A DNA stretch of 64,000 bases from Streptomyces cadmiisoli. GTDB taxonomy: Bacteria > Actinomycetota > Actinomycetes > Streptomycetales > Streptomycetaceae. The position numbers and the translations under genes are program-made. Positions 1-8,509 of the stretch are shown piece after piece. How positions within the stretch are numbered: position 1 is the stretch's first letter; each line of letters opens with the position of its first letter. The notes below the pieces were generated by a model. The model saw only the letters and a list, made by a program, of their open reading frames with translations. It searched no databases and was not told the DNA's origin. The stretch spans positions 2,976,001-3,040,000 of the forward strand of contig NZ_CP030073.1 of NCBI RefSeq assembly GCF_003261055.1, in the 5' to 3' direction.

Positions 1-109
1 CCGCCGCTGGAACCCGAACATCCAGCGTGTGCGTACCGTGGTCGGCGGGACGCCGAAGCGCGTGAACGCCTGCACCTCGTGCATCAAGGCCGGCAAGGTC
101 TCGCGCTGA
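1..109 (+). CDS. rpmB: 50S ribosomal protein L28 (3' end only)
   Basis: The window opens inside this gene. The last 35 codons (reading frame from base 2, TGA at 107-109) give a C-terminus starting RRWNPNIQRV and containing the two cysteines of a C-x2-C motif (ACTSCIKAG), typical of the zinc-binding form of bacterial L28. L28 is a structural protein of the large ribosomal subunit. The start lies outside the window, so nothing can be said about its promoter. It is followed by a strong terminator. Confidence 0.95.
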   Translation, partial: RRWNPNIQRVRTVVGGTPKRVNACTSCIKAGKVSR

Positions 110-151
110 CACACCGCTGCTAAGCGCGCGGCCACTGCTGGTTCGCTGCAG

Positions 152-184
152 AGCCGGTCCACCTGAGGGTGGGCCGGCTTTTTG
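152..184 (+). terminator. Rho-independent terminator of rpmB
   Basis: A 12-bp stem (arms AGCCGGTCCACC and GGTGGGCCGGCT, one wobble pair) with a TGAG loop is followed directly by TTTTT. It ends the rpmB transcript and separates it from the convergent thiD gene. Confidence 0.9.
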
Positions 185-271
185 CTGTGCCCGCCCGGAC
201 CGTGGACCGGCTTCCTGCCGTGCGCGCCCGGCCCGCCGCCCATACGTCGGCGGAACCGGACGCGACAGACG

Positions 272-1078
272 TCAGACCGGGGGCGTGTCCCTGTTCAGGG
301 CCCACCCGTGATCGACCGGGCCGATCCCCCCGCCGAGCGCGAAGCCGGCGGCGATCGCGCCGGTGACGTACTCCTTGGCCGCCGCCACCGCCTCCGGCAC
401 CGACTGCCCCTTCGCCAGCTGCGACGCGATCGCGGAGGCGAGGGTGCAGCCCGTACCGTGCGTGTGCCGGTTGTCGTAGCGCGGTGCGCGCAGCCAGTGC
501 TCCGCGGAGCCGTCGGTGAGCAGGTCCACGGCCTCGCCCGACAGGTGCCCGCCCTTGATCACGACCCACTGCGGCCCGTACGCCAGCACGGCAGCCGCGG
601 CCCGGCGCAGGTCGGACTCCGATTCGACGCGCACTCCGGTCAATTGCGTGACCTCGTCGAGGTTCGGCGTCACCACGGTCGCGATCGGCAGCAGTTTCGT
701 CCGGACCGAGTCCAGCGCGGAGGCCGCGAGCAGCGAGTCGCCGTGCTTGGAGACGCCCACCGGGTCGACGACCGCGGGCGCGTCCGTCCCGCCGAGCAAC
801 TCGGCGACCGTCTCGACCAGTTCCGCCGAGGCCAGCATGCCGGTCTTCACCGCCTGCACGCCGATGTCGTCCACCACGCTGCGGTACTGGGCCCGCACCG
901 CCTCCACGGGGAGCTCCCAGGCACCCTGCACGCCGAGGGAGTTCTGCGCGGTGACCGCGGTGATCACGCTCATGCCGTGCACACCGAGGGCGAGCATCGT
1001 CTTCAGGTCGGCCTGGATGCCCGCGCCCCCACCGGAGTCCGAGCCGGCCACGGTCAGCACCCTGGGCGGCGCGTTCAT
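272..1078 (-). CDS. thiD: Hydroxymethylpyrimidine / phosphomethylpyrimidine kinase
   Basis: A 268-residue protein of the ribokinase-like ThiD family, which phosphorylates HMP and then HMP-phosphate to HMP-pyrophosphate for thiamine synthesis in the cytoplasm. The N-terminus carries the family signature [13 protein letters not shown] (about residues 10-22). The C-terminal anion-hole motif [11 protein letters not shown] lies near residue 215. Length is normal for the family. The ATG chosen overlaps the thiL stop codon as ATGA, which indicates translational coupling; the frame is open farther upstream only because of the thiL reading frame. It is the distal gene of a thiL-thiD operon. No TPP riboswitch was seen ahead of the pair. 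Confidence 0.93.
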   Translation of the reverse strand: MNAPPRVLTVAGSDSGGGAGIQADLKTMLALGVHGMSVITAVTAQNSLGVQGAWELPVEAVRAQYRSVVDDIGVQAVKTGMLASAELVETVAELLGGTDAPAVVDPVGVSKHGDSLLAASALDSVRTKLLPIATVVTPNLDEVTQLTGVRVESESDLRRAAAAVLAYGPQWVVIKGGHLSGEAVDLLTDGSAEHWLRAPRYDNRHTHGTGCTLASAIASQLAKGQSVPEAVAAAKEYVTGAIAAGFALGGGIGPVDHGWALNRDTPPV

Positions 1079-2040
1079 GACTCGATGTCCCCGAAGTGGT
1101 CCCAGCCGCCCTTGCTGGTCCAGGGCGCCCCGTCCACGGTCACCTGCGGCAGCGCCGACGGGTTGAGCACCTCGCCGATCACCTTCCAGCGGGCGGGCAG
1201 TTTCACGTCCGGCGGGAACGTCGCGACGATCGCGTGGTCCTCTCCCCCGGTGAGCACCCACTGGAGCGGGTCCACCCCGACCGCCTGGCCGATGTCGTTC
1301 ATCTGCGAGGGCACGTCGATGGCGCCGGAGCGGATGTCGATCCGGACCTTGCTGGCCTCCGCGATGTGCCCGAGGTCGGCGATCAGTCCGTCGCTGACGT
1401 CGCACATCGCGGTGGCGCCGAGCGCCGCCGCGGCCGGACCGGCGTGGTAGGGCGGTTCGGGGCGCCGGTGCGCCTCGACGAAGGCGCGCGGCGAGCGGAA
1501 CCCGCGCGAGAGCACCGCGTACCCGGCGGCGGACCAGCCGAGCCAGCCGGTCACGGCGACCAGGTCACCGGGCCGCGCACCGGCCCGCGTCACCGGTTCC
1601 TGGTTGCGCAGATCGCCGAGCGCGGTGATCGACACCGTGATCGTGTCACCCCGTACGACATCGCCGCCGACCACGGAGGCGCCCGCGACCTGGCACTCGT
1701 CGCGCAGCCCGTCCATCAGCTCGGTCGGCCAGGTGACCGGGAGTTCGGCGGGGACGACCAGGCCGAGCAGCAGCGCGGTCGGGACGGCGCCCATGGCGGC
1801 GATGTCCGCGAGGTTCTGCGCCGCCGCCTTGCGGCCCACGTCGTACGCCGTGGACCAGTCCCGGCGGAAGTGCCGCCCCTCCAGCAGGATGTCGGTGCTG
1901 GCCACGACCCGCCGGTCGGGCGCGGCGACCACCGCGGCGTCGTCACCCGGTCCGACCCGCACCGCCGGGGTGGTGGTGAGACGGGAGGTGAGCTCCCTGA
2001 TGAGCCCGAACTCCCCGAGCTCACCAACAGTGCCCTTCAT
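1075..2040 (-). CDS. thiL: Thiamine-monophosphate kinase
   Basis: A 321-residue member of the PurM/AIR-synthase-like superfamily, which phosphorylates thiamine monophosphate to thiamine pyrophosphate. The N-terminal half has the GPGDDAAVV nucleotide and Mg-binding motif (about residues 27-35), then a conserved DILLEGRHF segment and [21 protein letters not shown] lies around residue 200. The start [13 protein letters not shown] is preceded by an AAGGGG-type ribosome site at suitable spacing; an ATG ten codons upstream lacks one. It overlaps thiD by 4 bp and is divergent from the small Lrp-type gene at 2247. Confidence 0.93.
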   Translation of the reverse strand: MKGTVGELGEFGLIRELTSRLTTTPAVRVGPGDDAAVVAAPDRRVVASTDILLEGRHFRRDWSTAYDVGRKAAAQNLADIAAMGAVPTALLLGLVVPAELPVTWPTELMDGLRDECQVAGASVVGGDVVRGDTITVSITALGDLRNQEPVTRAGARPGDLVAVTGWLGWSAAGYAVLSRGFRSPRAFVEAHRRPEPPYHAGPAAAALGATAMCDVSDGLIADLGHIAEASKVRIDIRSGAIDVPSQMNDIGQAVGVDPLQWVLTGGEDHAIVATFPPDVKLPARWKVIGEVLNPSALPQVTVDGAPWTSKGGWDHFGDIES

Positions 2041-2246
2041 TGCCCTTGCACCCCTTCTGTCCACGTACATGCCCGGTCGCGGGTCATCAGTGTCCTCGAT
2101 ACGGTCGAGGTGACCGTCAACTTCCGTCCCGCCTGCACCCCGGCGCGCGTGCCCCGGTCACCGCAGGTCTCCCCGCGGCGAGCGGCAACGCGATACCGTG
2201 GCGTTCCTTTTCCCCACATGATCCTCGTGGCCGCCCTGGAGGTTCC

Positions 2247-2480
2247 GTGGTACAGGCGTACATCCTGATCCAGACGGAGGTCGGCAAGGCGTCGACCGTC
2301 GCCGAGACGATCAGCAAGATCCCTGGGGTGATCCAGGCCGAGGACGTCACAGGTCCGTACGACGTCATCGTGCGCGCTCAGGCGGACACGGTCGACGACC
2401 TCGGTCGGATGGTGGTCGCCAAGGTCCAGCAAGTGGACGGGATCACCCGCACCCTGACCTGCCCGGTCGTCCATCTGTAG
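2247..2480 (+). CDS. Stand-alone Lrp/AsnC ligand-binding (RAM) domain protein
   Basis: A 77-residue protein consisting only of the effector-binding alpha-beta sandwich of Lrp/AsnC regulators, with no helix-turn-helix. It begins VVQAYILIQTEVGKAS and has the typical GPYDVIVRAQADTVDDLG core. Such single-domain proteins oligomerise and may bind amino acids or interact with full-length Lrp proteins; the function here is not known. The GTG start at 2247 is preceded by GGAGG at 4-5 nt. The frame is open upstream to 2040, but that extension resembles non-coding sequence. Confidence 0.85.
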   Translation: MVQAYILIQTEVGKASTVAETISKIPGVIQAEDVTGPYDVIVRAQADTVDDLGRMVVAKVQQVDGITRTLTCPVVHL

Positions 2481-2500
2481 CCCCCGTCTACCCTTGGCCG

Positions 2501-3010
2501 GTGAACTTCTTCCGTCCCCGTCAGCGCATTCTCGTCGGGCTGCCCGCGACCGTTTTCTTGATCACTGTCGCGGGCTGCTCCTCAGCAGACGACACTGCCA
2601 CCGCCGCGGTTCCCCGTCCGGACACCGAGGTCACAGAACTGTGTCGAAACCTGGACGAGGCACTGCCGAGGAAGGTGGCCGGCCTGAGCCGCGACGACCC
2701 CGAGCCCCCGTCCGCGCTGACCGCGGGCTGGGGAGGCCCGGCGATCATACTGCGCTGCGGGGTCGTACGACCCCCGAAGATGCTCGAACCCGACGTGGCC
2801 GAGGGCCGCGACGCCGACGCGGTCGCCGGGGGCGTCAACGGCGTCGACTGGCTCCAGGAGAAGCGCGACGGCGGGGGGTACCGCTTCACCACGGCGGGCC
2901 GGCTCGCCTATGTGGAGGTGACCGTGTCCGAGGGGCCGGACAGCGCGGCCGTGCTCGTCGATCTGGCGTCGGCCGTGAAGAAGGCGATCCCCGAAGGGAT
3001 CGCCGACTGA
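2501..3010 (+). CDS. DUF3515-type putative lipoprotein
   Basis: 169 residues with a signal peptide and a lipobox-like LITVAGC at about residues 20-26, so probably an exported, lipid-anchored protein. The mature part resembles the actinobacterial DUF3515 family (a CRNL segment near the start and a CGV motif after residue 80), whose function is unknown. The GTG start at 2501 has no clear Shine-Dalgarno sequence. A TACCCT hexamer at 2489-2494 sits where a -10 element would lie for a leaderless transcript. It is convergent with ddl. Confidence 0.8.
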   Translation: MNFFRPRQRILVGLPATVFLITVAGCSSADDTATAAVPRPDTEVTELCRNLDEALPRKVAGLSRDDPEPPSALTAGWGGPAIILRCGVVRPPKMLEPDVAEGRDADAVAGGVNGVDWLQEKRDGGGYRFTTAGRLAYVEVTVSEGPDSAAVLVDLASAVKKAIPEGIAD

Positions 3011-3044
3011 TTCCGCCCCGGGATTTCCGCCGGGGGACGGCGGA

Positions 3045-3063
3045 CCGGCCTACCGCAGGCCGG
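3045..3063 (-). terminator. Hairpin overlapping the ddl stop codon
   Basis: Perfect arms CCGGCCT and AGGCCGG with a 5-nt loop (ACCGC) span the ddl stop. A weaker hairpin (TCCGCC/GGCGGA, 3026-3044) lies immediately beyond. Together they are the only termination signals between the convergent DUF3515 gene and ddl. There is no T-run, as is common in Streptomyces. Confidence 0.5.
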
Positions 3064-4207
3064 TCGAACGGTTCAGCGCCGCCTGGATCAGGCGGTCCAC
3101 GAGTTCCGCGTAGCCGACCCCGCTCGCCTGCCACATCTGCGGATACATCGAGATGGGCGTGAAGCCGGGCATCGTGTTGATCTCGTTGATCACGAACTCC
3201 CCGTCCTCGGCGAGGAAGAAGTCCGCGCGGACCAGCCCTTCGCAGGACGCCGCCTCGAAGGCCGCGACGGCGAGCCGCTGCACCTCGGCGGTCTGCTCGC
3301 CGGTCAGCGGCGCCGGCACGATGCCCGGCGTCGAGTCGATGTACTTGGCCTCGAAGTCGTAGTACGCGTGCGCGTCGGGTGGCGGGATCTCCGCGGGGAG
3401 CGACGCCCGGGGACCCTCCTCGAACTCCAGCACGCCGCACTCGATCTCACGGCCGCGCACCGCGGCCTCCACGATGATCTTCGGGTCGTGCTGCCGCGCC
3501 TCGGCCATCGCCTCGTCGAGCCCCTCGAAGGACTCGACCTTGGTGATGCCGATGGACGAGCCGGCCCGGGCCGGCTTCACGAACAGCGGCCAGCCGTGCT
3601 CACCCGCGAACTCGGCGATGCGCCGACGGGCACCGGCCTCGTCCCGCTCCCACTCGCGCGGCCGGATCACCAGGTACGGGCCCACCCTCAGCCCGAACGA
3701 GGTGAACACCCGCTTCATGTACTCCTTGTCCTGGCCCACGGCCGAGGCGAGCACGCCGGAGCCCACGTACGGCACCCCGGACAGCTCCAGCAGGCCCTGG
3801 AGGGTTCCGTCCTCGCCGTAGGGGCCGTGCAGCATCGGGAAGACCACGTCGACCTCGCCCAGGGCCTTGGGCACGGAACCCGGCTCGCTGTAGACGACTT
3901 CGCGGTTGGCGGGGTCGACGGGGAGCACCACGGCGCCGTCGCCCGAGTCGGTCAGGTCCTCGACGGCCGGCGTGCGGCGGTCGTTGATCGCCATCCGCTC
4001 CGGCTCGTCGGCGGTGAGCGCCCACCGGCCGTCCCGGGTGATGCCGATCGGCAGGACCTCGTACTTGGTCCGGTCGATGGCCCTCAGGACGGCGCCGGCG
4101 GTGACCACGGAGATCCCGTGTTCGGAGCTGCGCCCGCCGAACACGACGGCCACGCGCGGCTTGCGGGTCGGCTGCTCAGGGCTCTGGGGGAGGTTCTCGC
4201 TGCTCAT
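3050..4207 (-). CDS. ddl: D-alanine--D-alanine ligase
   Basis: A 385-residue ATP-grasp enzyme that joins two D-alanines for peptidoglycan precursors. The N-terminal domain contains VAVVFGGRSSEHGIS (about residues 19-33), the family signature. The ATP-grasp core has HGPYGEDGTLQG (near residue 130), VKPARAGSSIGI and the Mg-binding FVINEINTMPGFT close to the C-terminus. Length is typical. The ATG at 4207 has no strong ribosome site. It lies 69 bp downstream of gpsA in a plsC-gpsA-ddl series, linking membrane lipid and wall precursor synthesis. Confidence 0.95.
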   Translation of the reverse strand: MSSENLPQSPEQPTRKPRVAVVFGGRSSEHGISVVTAGAVLRAIDRTKYEVLPIGITRDGRWALTADEPERMAINDRRTPAVEDLTDSGDGAVVLPVDPANREVVYSEPGSVPKALGEVDVVFPMLHGPYGEDGTLQGLLELSGVPYVGSGVLASAVGQDKEYMKRVFTSFGLRVGPYLVIRPREWERDEAGARRRIAEFAGEHGWPLFVKPARAGSSIGITKVESFEGLDEAMAEARQHDPKIIVEAAVRGREIECGVLEFEEGPRASLPAEIPPPDAHAYYDFEAKYIDSTPGIVPAPLTGEQTAEVQRLAVAAFEAASCEGLVRADFFLAEDGEFVINEINTMPGFTPISMYPQMWQASGVGYAELVDRLIQAALNRSTGLR

Positions 4208-4276
4208 ATCGCGATGAGAGTACCCGGTGGTAGGGCCCTGATACAGCGCATGCGGGACCGCGTCGCCCGGCGTCGC

Positions 4277-5287
4277 TCAGCGTCGCTCGGCCTTCGCGCT
4301 GCGCGACATCAGCTCCTTGAGGGCGACCACCGGAGGCTTGCCCTCATGGACGATTCCGACCACCGTCTCGGTGATCGGCATGTCGACATCGTGCCGCCGG
4401 GCCAGATCGAGCACCGACTCGCAGGACTTGACGCCCTCGGCGGTCTGCTTGGTGACCGCGATCGTCTCCTGCAAGGTCATGCCCCTGCCGAGGTTGGTCC
4501 CGAAGGTGTGGTTGCGGGACAGCGGCGAGGAGCAGGTCGCCACCAGGTCGCCGAGGCCCGCCAGTCCGGAGAAGGTCAGCGGGTCGGCGCCCATCGCCAG
4601 CCCGAGCCGGGTGGTCTCGGCGAGGCCGCGCGTGATGAGCGAGCCCTTGGCGTTGTCGCCGAGGCCCATGCCGTCGGCGATGCCCACGGCGAGCCCGATG
4701 ACGTTCTTGACCGCGCCGCCGAGTTCGCAGCCCACGACGTCGGTGTTGGTGTACGGGCGGAAGTACGGCGTGTGGCAGGCGGCCTGGAGGCGCTGGGCCA
4801 CCGTCTCGTCGGCGCACGCCACCACCGAGGCGGCCGGCATGCGCGCGGCGATCTCACGGGCCAGGTTGGGCCCGGTGACCACGGCGACCCGCTCCGGGCC
4901 GACACCGGCGACATCCTCGACGACCTCGCTCATCCGCATCGCGGAGCCGAGTTCGACGCCCTTCATCAGCGAGACCAGCACGGTGTCGGGGGCCAGCACC
5001 GGCGCCCAGGCGGCGAGGTTGGCGCGCAGCGTCTGCGAGGGGACGGACAGCACCGTGAAGTCGGCGTCCGCGGCGGCGACGGCGGGGTCCGTGGTGGCGC
5101 GCAGGTTCTCCGGGAGCTCGAAGCCCGGCAGGTAGTCGGGGTTGGTCCGGCCGGAGTTGATCGCCTCGGCGACCTCGGCCCGGCGCGCCCACAGGGTGAC
5201 CTCGCACCCCGCGTCGGCGAGCACCATGCCGAACGCCGTCCCCCACGAACCCGCGCCGACGACCGCCGCCTTGACCGCCTTGCTCAC
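4277..5287 (-). CDS. gpsA: NAD(P)-dependent glycerol-3-phosphate dehydrogenase
   Basis: 336 residues. It reduces dihydroxyacetone phosphate to sn-glycerol-3-phosphate, the backbone for phospholipids. The N-terminal Rossmann motif is VVGAGSWGTAFG (about residues 9-20). VVTGPNLAREIA lies at about residue 140, and GAVKNVIGLAVGIADGMGLGDN near 190-215 carries the catalytic lysine. The GTG start overlaps the plsC stop as GTGA, so the two are translationally coupled; the longer open frame upstream is the plsC region read out of frame. Its partner PlsC acts two steps later in the same pathway. Confidence 0.95.
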   Translation of the reverse strand: MSKAVKAAVVGAGSWGTAFGMVLADAGCEVTLWARRAEVAEAINSGRTNPDYLPGFELPENLRATTDPAVAAADADFTVLSVPSQTLRANLAAWAPVLAPDTVLVSLMKGVELGSAMRMSEVVEDVAGVGPERVAVVTGPNLAREIAARMPAASVVACADETVAQRLQAACHTPYFRPYTNTDVVGCELGGAVKNVIGLAVGIADGMGLGDNAKGSLITRGLAETTRLGLAMGADPLTFSGLAGLGDLVATCSSPLSRNHTFGTNLGRGMTLQETIAVTKQTAEGVKSCESVLDLARRHDVDMPITETVVGIVHEGKPPVVALKELMSRSAKAERR

Positions 5288-6102
5288 TGCGCCTGCCCTT
5301 CTTCCCGGCCGGACGGCCCGGCCGTCTCCAGACCGGACGTCCCGTCCTGTGTGCTCCCGCCCAGCCGCTGCGCCTGCGTCCGGCGGCGCTGCTCGCTGCG
5401 TTCCCGCTTGGGGTCGTACGGCGCCTCGGGTGCCCGCTCGCCGCGGATCTCCTCCAGCTGGCGGGTGATCGCGGCCATGATGACCTCGGTGGCCTCCTTG
5501 AGGACCTCCGCCGTCATCTCCATGCCGTAGAAGCGCGAGAGGTCCACCGGCGGACCGGTCAGGACGTGGTGGGTCTTGCGCGGGAAGAGGTCGGGCTTCT
5601 TGGCGTACGGCGGCAGAAGTTCGTTGCAGCCCCACTGGGCGACCGGGATCACCGGGCACCTGGTCTGGAGCGCGACCCGCGCGGCGCCGGTCTTGCCGGT
5701 CATGGGCCAGCCGTCCGGGTCGCGGGTCAGGGTGCCCTCGGGGTAGAAGGCGACGCACTCGCCGCGCTCCACCGCGTCGATCGCGGCCCGGAAGGCGCTC
5801 AGCGCGTCACTGCTCTCGCGGTAGACGGGGATCTGGCCGGTGCCGCGCATCATGGCGCCGACGAAACCCTTCTTGAAAAGGCCACTCTTCGCCAGGAATC
5901 GCGGAACGCGTCCGGTGTTGTACTGAAAGTGCGCGTAGGCGAAGGGGTCGACGTGCGAATTGTGATTGACCACGGTGATAAAACCGCCCGCGGCTGGAAT
6001 GTGCTCCATTCCGCGCCAGTCCCGCTTGAGCAGAACCACCAGCGGCGGTTTGCAGATCACCGCAGCGAAGCGGTACCAGAAGCCGATTGTGCGGCGGGGC
6101 AC
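5284..6102 (-). CDS. plsC: 1-acyl-sn-glycerol-3-phosphate acyltransferase
   Basis: A 272-residue membrane-associated acyltransferase converting lysophosphatidate to phosphatidate. It shows the catalytic H-x4-D motif NHNSHVD (about residues 46-52), an FYPEGTLTRD glycerol-phosphate-binding motif near residue 120, and an N-terminal hydrophobic segment (RFAAVICKPPLVVLL). The C-terminal 50 residues are charged and low-complexity. The GTG start is preceded by GGAAGG at 6 nt. It is first in the plsC-gpsA-ddl set and divergent from cofC. Confidence 0.9.
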   Translation of the reverse strand: MPRRTIGFWYRFAAVICKPPLVVLLKRDWRGMEHIPAAGGFITVVNHNSHVDPFAYAHFQYNTGRVPRFLAKSGLFKKGFVGAMMRGTGQIPVYRESSDALSAFRAAIDAVERGECVAFYPEGTLTRDPDGWPMTGKTGAARVALQTRCPVIPVAQWGCNELLPPYAKKPDLFPRKTHHVLTGPPVDLSRFYGMEMTAEVLKEATEVIMAAITRQLEEIRGERAPEAPYDPKRERSEQRRRTQAQRLGGSTQDGTSGLETAGPSGREEGQAQ

Positions 6103-6247
6103 GCGGACACCTTCCTAGTCTGGGGCCTGGGGGCCGCACAAGTGTCGCCCCAGCCCGCCGGTCTGTCGAGCACACCGTACGCCCAGAGCCCCTGCCCGCC
6201 CGCCGGGCCGGGTGACAATGGCCCCGACTAGGGAGGGACGAACGCCT

Positions 6248-6886
6248 GTGCTGTGGACCTTGGTGGTACCGGTGAAGCCTTTGGCACGGGCCAAGAGCAG
6301 GCTCTCGGACGCCGCCGGCGACGGACTGCGGCCGAGCCTCGCGCTGGCGTTCGCGCAGGACACCGTGGCGGCGGCGCTCACCTGCCCGGCGGTACGGGCT
6401 GTGGCGGTTGTCACGGACGACGTCCTGGCGGGTCGCGAGCTCGCCGCGCTGGGCGCCCAAGTGGTCACCGACGAGCCGCACGGCGGGCTGAACGCCGCTG
6501 TGGCGCACGGTGCCGCGGCGGTGCGCGCGATGCGCCCGGAAAGCCCGGTGGCCGCGCTCAACGCCGATCTGCCCGCACTGCGCCCGGCGGAATTGGCCCG
6601 GGTGCTGGACGCCGCCGGTGAATTCCCGCGCGCTTTCCTTCCGGATGCAGCCGCAATCGGTACGACGCTGCTGGCCGCTGCGCCGGGCCGGGAATTGCTC
6701 CCCGCGTTCGGCACCGAATCACGGGCCCGGCATCACGCCTCCGGGGCCGTGGAACTGCGCCTCACCGGCGTGGATTCCGTACGCCAGGACGTGGACACCG
6801 GCGACGACCTGCGCGCGGCGCTCGCGCTGGGTGTGGGCGCACGGACGGCGGCGGTGGCCGCGCGGCTGCTGATCCCCGAGCAGTAG
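6248..6886 (+). CDS. cofC: 2-phospho-L-lactate (or phosphoenolpyruvate) guanylyltransferase
   Basis: 212 residues of a small nucleotidyltransferase fold. It begins VLWTLVVPVKPLARAKSRL, the CofC/FbiD signature with the conserved lysine pair that binds GTP. ALNADLPALRP near residue 100 holds the metal-binding aspartate. The family activates 2-phospholactate or, in actinobacteria, phosphoenolpyruvate with GTP for coenzyme F420 synthesis. GTG 6248 is preferred over an ATG 12 codons upstream because of a GGGAGG site at about 10 nt and because the conserved region starts there. Confidence 0.88.
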   Translation: MLWTLVVPVKPLARAKSRLSDAAGDGLRPSLALAFAQDTVAAALTCPAVRAVAVVTDDVLAGRELAALGAQVVTDEPHGGLNAAVAHGAAAVRAMRPESPVAALNADLPALRPAELARVLDAAGEFPRAFLPDAAAIGTTLLAAAPGRELLPAFGTESRARHHASGAVELRLTGVDSVRQDVDTGDDLRAALALGVGARTAAVAARLLIPEQ

Positions 6887-6895
6887 GCTGCCGTC

Positions 6896-7099
6896 ATGCA
6901 GGCCACCGCATACACGTACGACGCCGGGACGCGCAGCGGACAGGTGTTGCTCGACGACGGCACCCCGGTCTCCTTCGACGCCGCGGCGTTCGACGCCGGC
7001 GGGCTGCGACTGCTGCGGCCGGGACAGCGTGTGCGCATCGAGGTCGAGGGGTCCGGGGACAGCCTCCGGATCACCCTGGTGACACTTCAGACGCTCTGA
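6896..7099 (+). CDS. Small cold-shock-domain-like protein
   Basis: 67 residues beginning MQATAYTYDAGTRSGQVLLDDG. The layout (short strands, DDGTPVSFDAAAF, then LRPGQRVRIEVEG) resembles an OB-fold/cold-shock domain but lacks the usual RNP aromatic motifs, so nucleic-acid binding is only a guess. It starts 9 bp after the cofC stop on the same strand and probably shares its transcript. It ends just before a strong hairpin shared with the convergent hupS. Confidence 0.75.
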   Translation: MQATAYTYDAGTRSGQVLLDDGTPVSFDAAAFDAGGLRLLRPGQRVRIEVEGSGDSLRITLVTLQTL

Positions 7100-7179
7100 A
7101 AACCCCAGTTCAGCGGCTTGTTCGTCGCTTCCGGGGGTCCGATCGCCGCCAGTGGGCACCGCATCCCCCGAACACGCCG

Positions 7180-7210
7180 CGGGCCGGGCTCCCCTGGGGA
7201 GTCCGGCCCG
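7180..7210. terminator. Bidirectional terminator between the cold-shock-like gene and hupS
   Basis: A 15-bp stem (arms CGGGCCGGGCTCCCC and GGGGAGTCCGGCCCG, one wobble) with essentially no free loop, placed between two convergent genes. No T-run on either side. Confidence 0.8.
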
Positions 7211-7232
7211 GCGCGTGAGTAACCCTGTGCCC

Positions 7233-7877
7233 TTACCTCTTGCGGGCGGTGGCCTTCTTCGCGGCGGTCTTGCGCGCCGTCGACTTCTTGGCGGGAGCCT
7301 TCTTGGCGGTCGCCTTCTTCGCCGGGGACTTCTTGGCCGCCGCCTTCTTGGCGGTGGTCTTCTTCGCGGCGGCGGTCTTGGCGGTCGCCGTGGTCTTGGC
7401 GGGGGCCTTCTTCGCCGTGGTCTTCTTGGCGGCCGCCGTGGTCTTCTTCACCGCGGCGGTGGTCTTCTTGGCGGTGACCTTCTTCGCGGCGGCCTTCGTG
7501 GTCTTCTTGGCCGCGGCCTTCTTCACCGTCGCCGCGGCACCGCCGGTCAGGCTGCCCTTGGGCGCCTTCTTCACGGCGACCTCACCGCCACGCGGGAGCT
7601 TCTTCGAGCCGCTGACCAGGTCCTTGAACCCCTGGCCCGCGCGGAACCGCGGCACCGAGGTCTTCTTGACCCTAACCCGCTCTCCCGTCTGGGGATTGCG
7701 GGCGTAGCGGGCCGGACGGTCGACCTTCTCGAACGAACCGAAGCCGGTGACCGAGACCCGGTCCCCGCCGACGACCGCGCGGACGATGGCGTCCAGTACC
7801 GCGTCGACAGCATCGGCGGCCTGCTGGCGGCCGCCCATCTTGTCGGCAATCGCTTCTACGAGCTGCGCCTTGTTCAC
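7233..7877 (-). CDS. hupS: HU-family nucleoid protein with lysine-rich histone-like tail (HupS)
   Basis: 214 residues. Residues 1 to about 92 form a standard HU domain (MNKAQLVEAIADKMGG, the VTGFGSFEK turn and the RNPQTGERV DNA-binding arm). The remaining 110 residues are almost entirely K, A and T in KKT/AAKK/PAKK repeats, like eukaryotic H1 tails. This two-part form is known in Streptomyces as HupS, a spore-associated nucleoid protein. GTG 7877 follows an AGGGGA site. A good promoter lies at 7929-7957 on the minus strand. The low-complexity tail makes the +strand frame look like a long hydrophobic ORF, which is an artefact. Confidence 0.93.
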   Translation of the reverse strand: MNKAQLVEAIADKMGGRQQAADAVDAVLDAIVRAVVGGDRVSVTGFGSFEKVDRPARYARNPQTGERVRVKKTSVPRFRAGQGFKDLVSGSKKLPRGGEVAVKKAPKGSLTGGAAATVKKAAAKKTTKAAAKKVTAKKTTAAVKKTTAAAKKTTAKKAPAKTTATAKTAAAKKTTAKKAAAKKSPAKKATAKKAPAKKSTARKTAAKKATARKR

Positions 7878-7928
7878 GTCTTCCCCTTCGGAGACATCGC
7901 CAGAACGAAAGTGTTCAAGCTTTTTCGC

Positions 7929-7957
7929 ACGTTAGGCAGATATATACCGCAAATCAA
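7929..7957 (-). promoter_or_regulatory. Probable hupS promoter
   Basis: On the minus strand, a TTGATT -35 (7952-7957), 17-nt spacer and TAACGT -10 (7929-7934) fit the Streptomyces vegetative consensus. The spacer contains an unusually AT-rich TATATAT run. The transcript start would lie about 45 nt upstream of the hupS GTG. Confidence 0.6.
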
Positions 7958-8014
7958 ACACGAAACGGGCTAATCACCCTTGTGCCGCAGCAGACTCGGC
8001 GGTTACCGGGCCGT

Positions 8015-8245
8015 TCAGGCTTCGGCTCCGGGGATTCGCCCCTCGTCGAGATCGGCCGTGAACCGCTCCAGACGCCTTGTCGCATCGGCGAGATCGTGCT
8101 TGGCCGCGGCCGTGATGACCAGCAGCTTCCGGGTCAGCGCCATCCGTACGCCCTCCGGGACTTGCAGTGCGCGCACCCTTGCGTGCGCTTCCTTGAGCTG
8201 GTCCGCGACTGCCGTATAGAGCTCGAGTTGGCCGTCGTGTTCCAT
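8015..8245 (-). CDS. Small conserved-looking helical protein of unknown function
   Basis: 76 residues starting MEHDGQLELYTAVADQLKEAH, predominantly helical and charged (RMALTRKLLVITAAAKHDLADATRRLERF), without signal peptide or membrane segment. I do not recognise the family. ATG 8245 is chosen over an upstream in-frame ATG because the extra residues look non-coding. There is no ribosome site, but CACAAT lies 6 nt before the ATG and could be the -10 of a leaderless transcript. It lies upstream of hupS on the same strand, separated by the hupS promoter. Confidence 0.6.
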   Translation of the reverse strand: MEHDGQLELYTAVADQLKEAHARVRALQVPEGVRMALTRKLLVITAAAKHDLADATRRLERFTADLDEGRIPGAEA

Positions 8246-8428
8246 GCACAGATTGTGCCATCTGGGGCGAGTTGTCGCCCGCTCGGGGGGCAACTGCCGC
8301 CTAAATCGGGCATCCGCGCCCGGATCGAGGCCGCGTTGTCAAGACGCGCGTACCCCAACAACAGCCGTCATCGCATGAGGAGTTGAGAGAACGCGGGATG
8401 CCCGGTGCGGCCATCCGGGTGCGAAAAA

Positions 8429-8465
8429 GGCTGTACCCCCGATCGGGCCGATCGGGGGTACAGCC
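8429..8465 (-). terminator. Terminator of the leuC-leuD operon
   Basis: A perfect 18-bp stem (arms GGCTGTACCCCCGATCGG and its complement) separated by one base. Read on the minus strand it is followed by TTTTT (8424-8428), making it a canonical intrinsic terminator for leuCD. Confidence 0.93.
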
Positions 8466-8509
8466 GGGGTGTTGGGGTGGCCGAAACTCGACCCCTGAGG
8501 GGACTTGGT

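Noticed and set aside
2041..2246. Possible TPP riboswitch in front of thiL
   Set aside because: The thi-box sequence pattern (CTGAGA and ACCTGA elements) was not found in the gap on the minus strand.
7240..7707. Plus-strand ORF rich in Ala, Val and Phe opposite hupS
   Set aside because: It is the complement of Lys/Ala codons of the HupS tail; the regular pattern mirrors KKTAAK repeats and is not a membrane protein.
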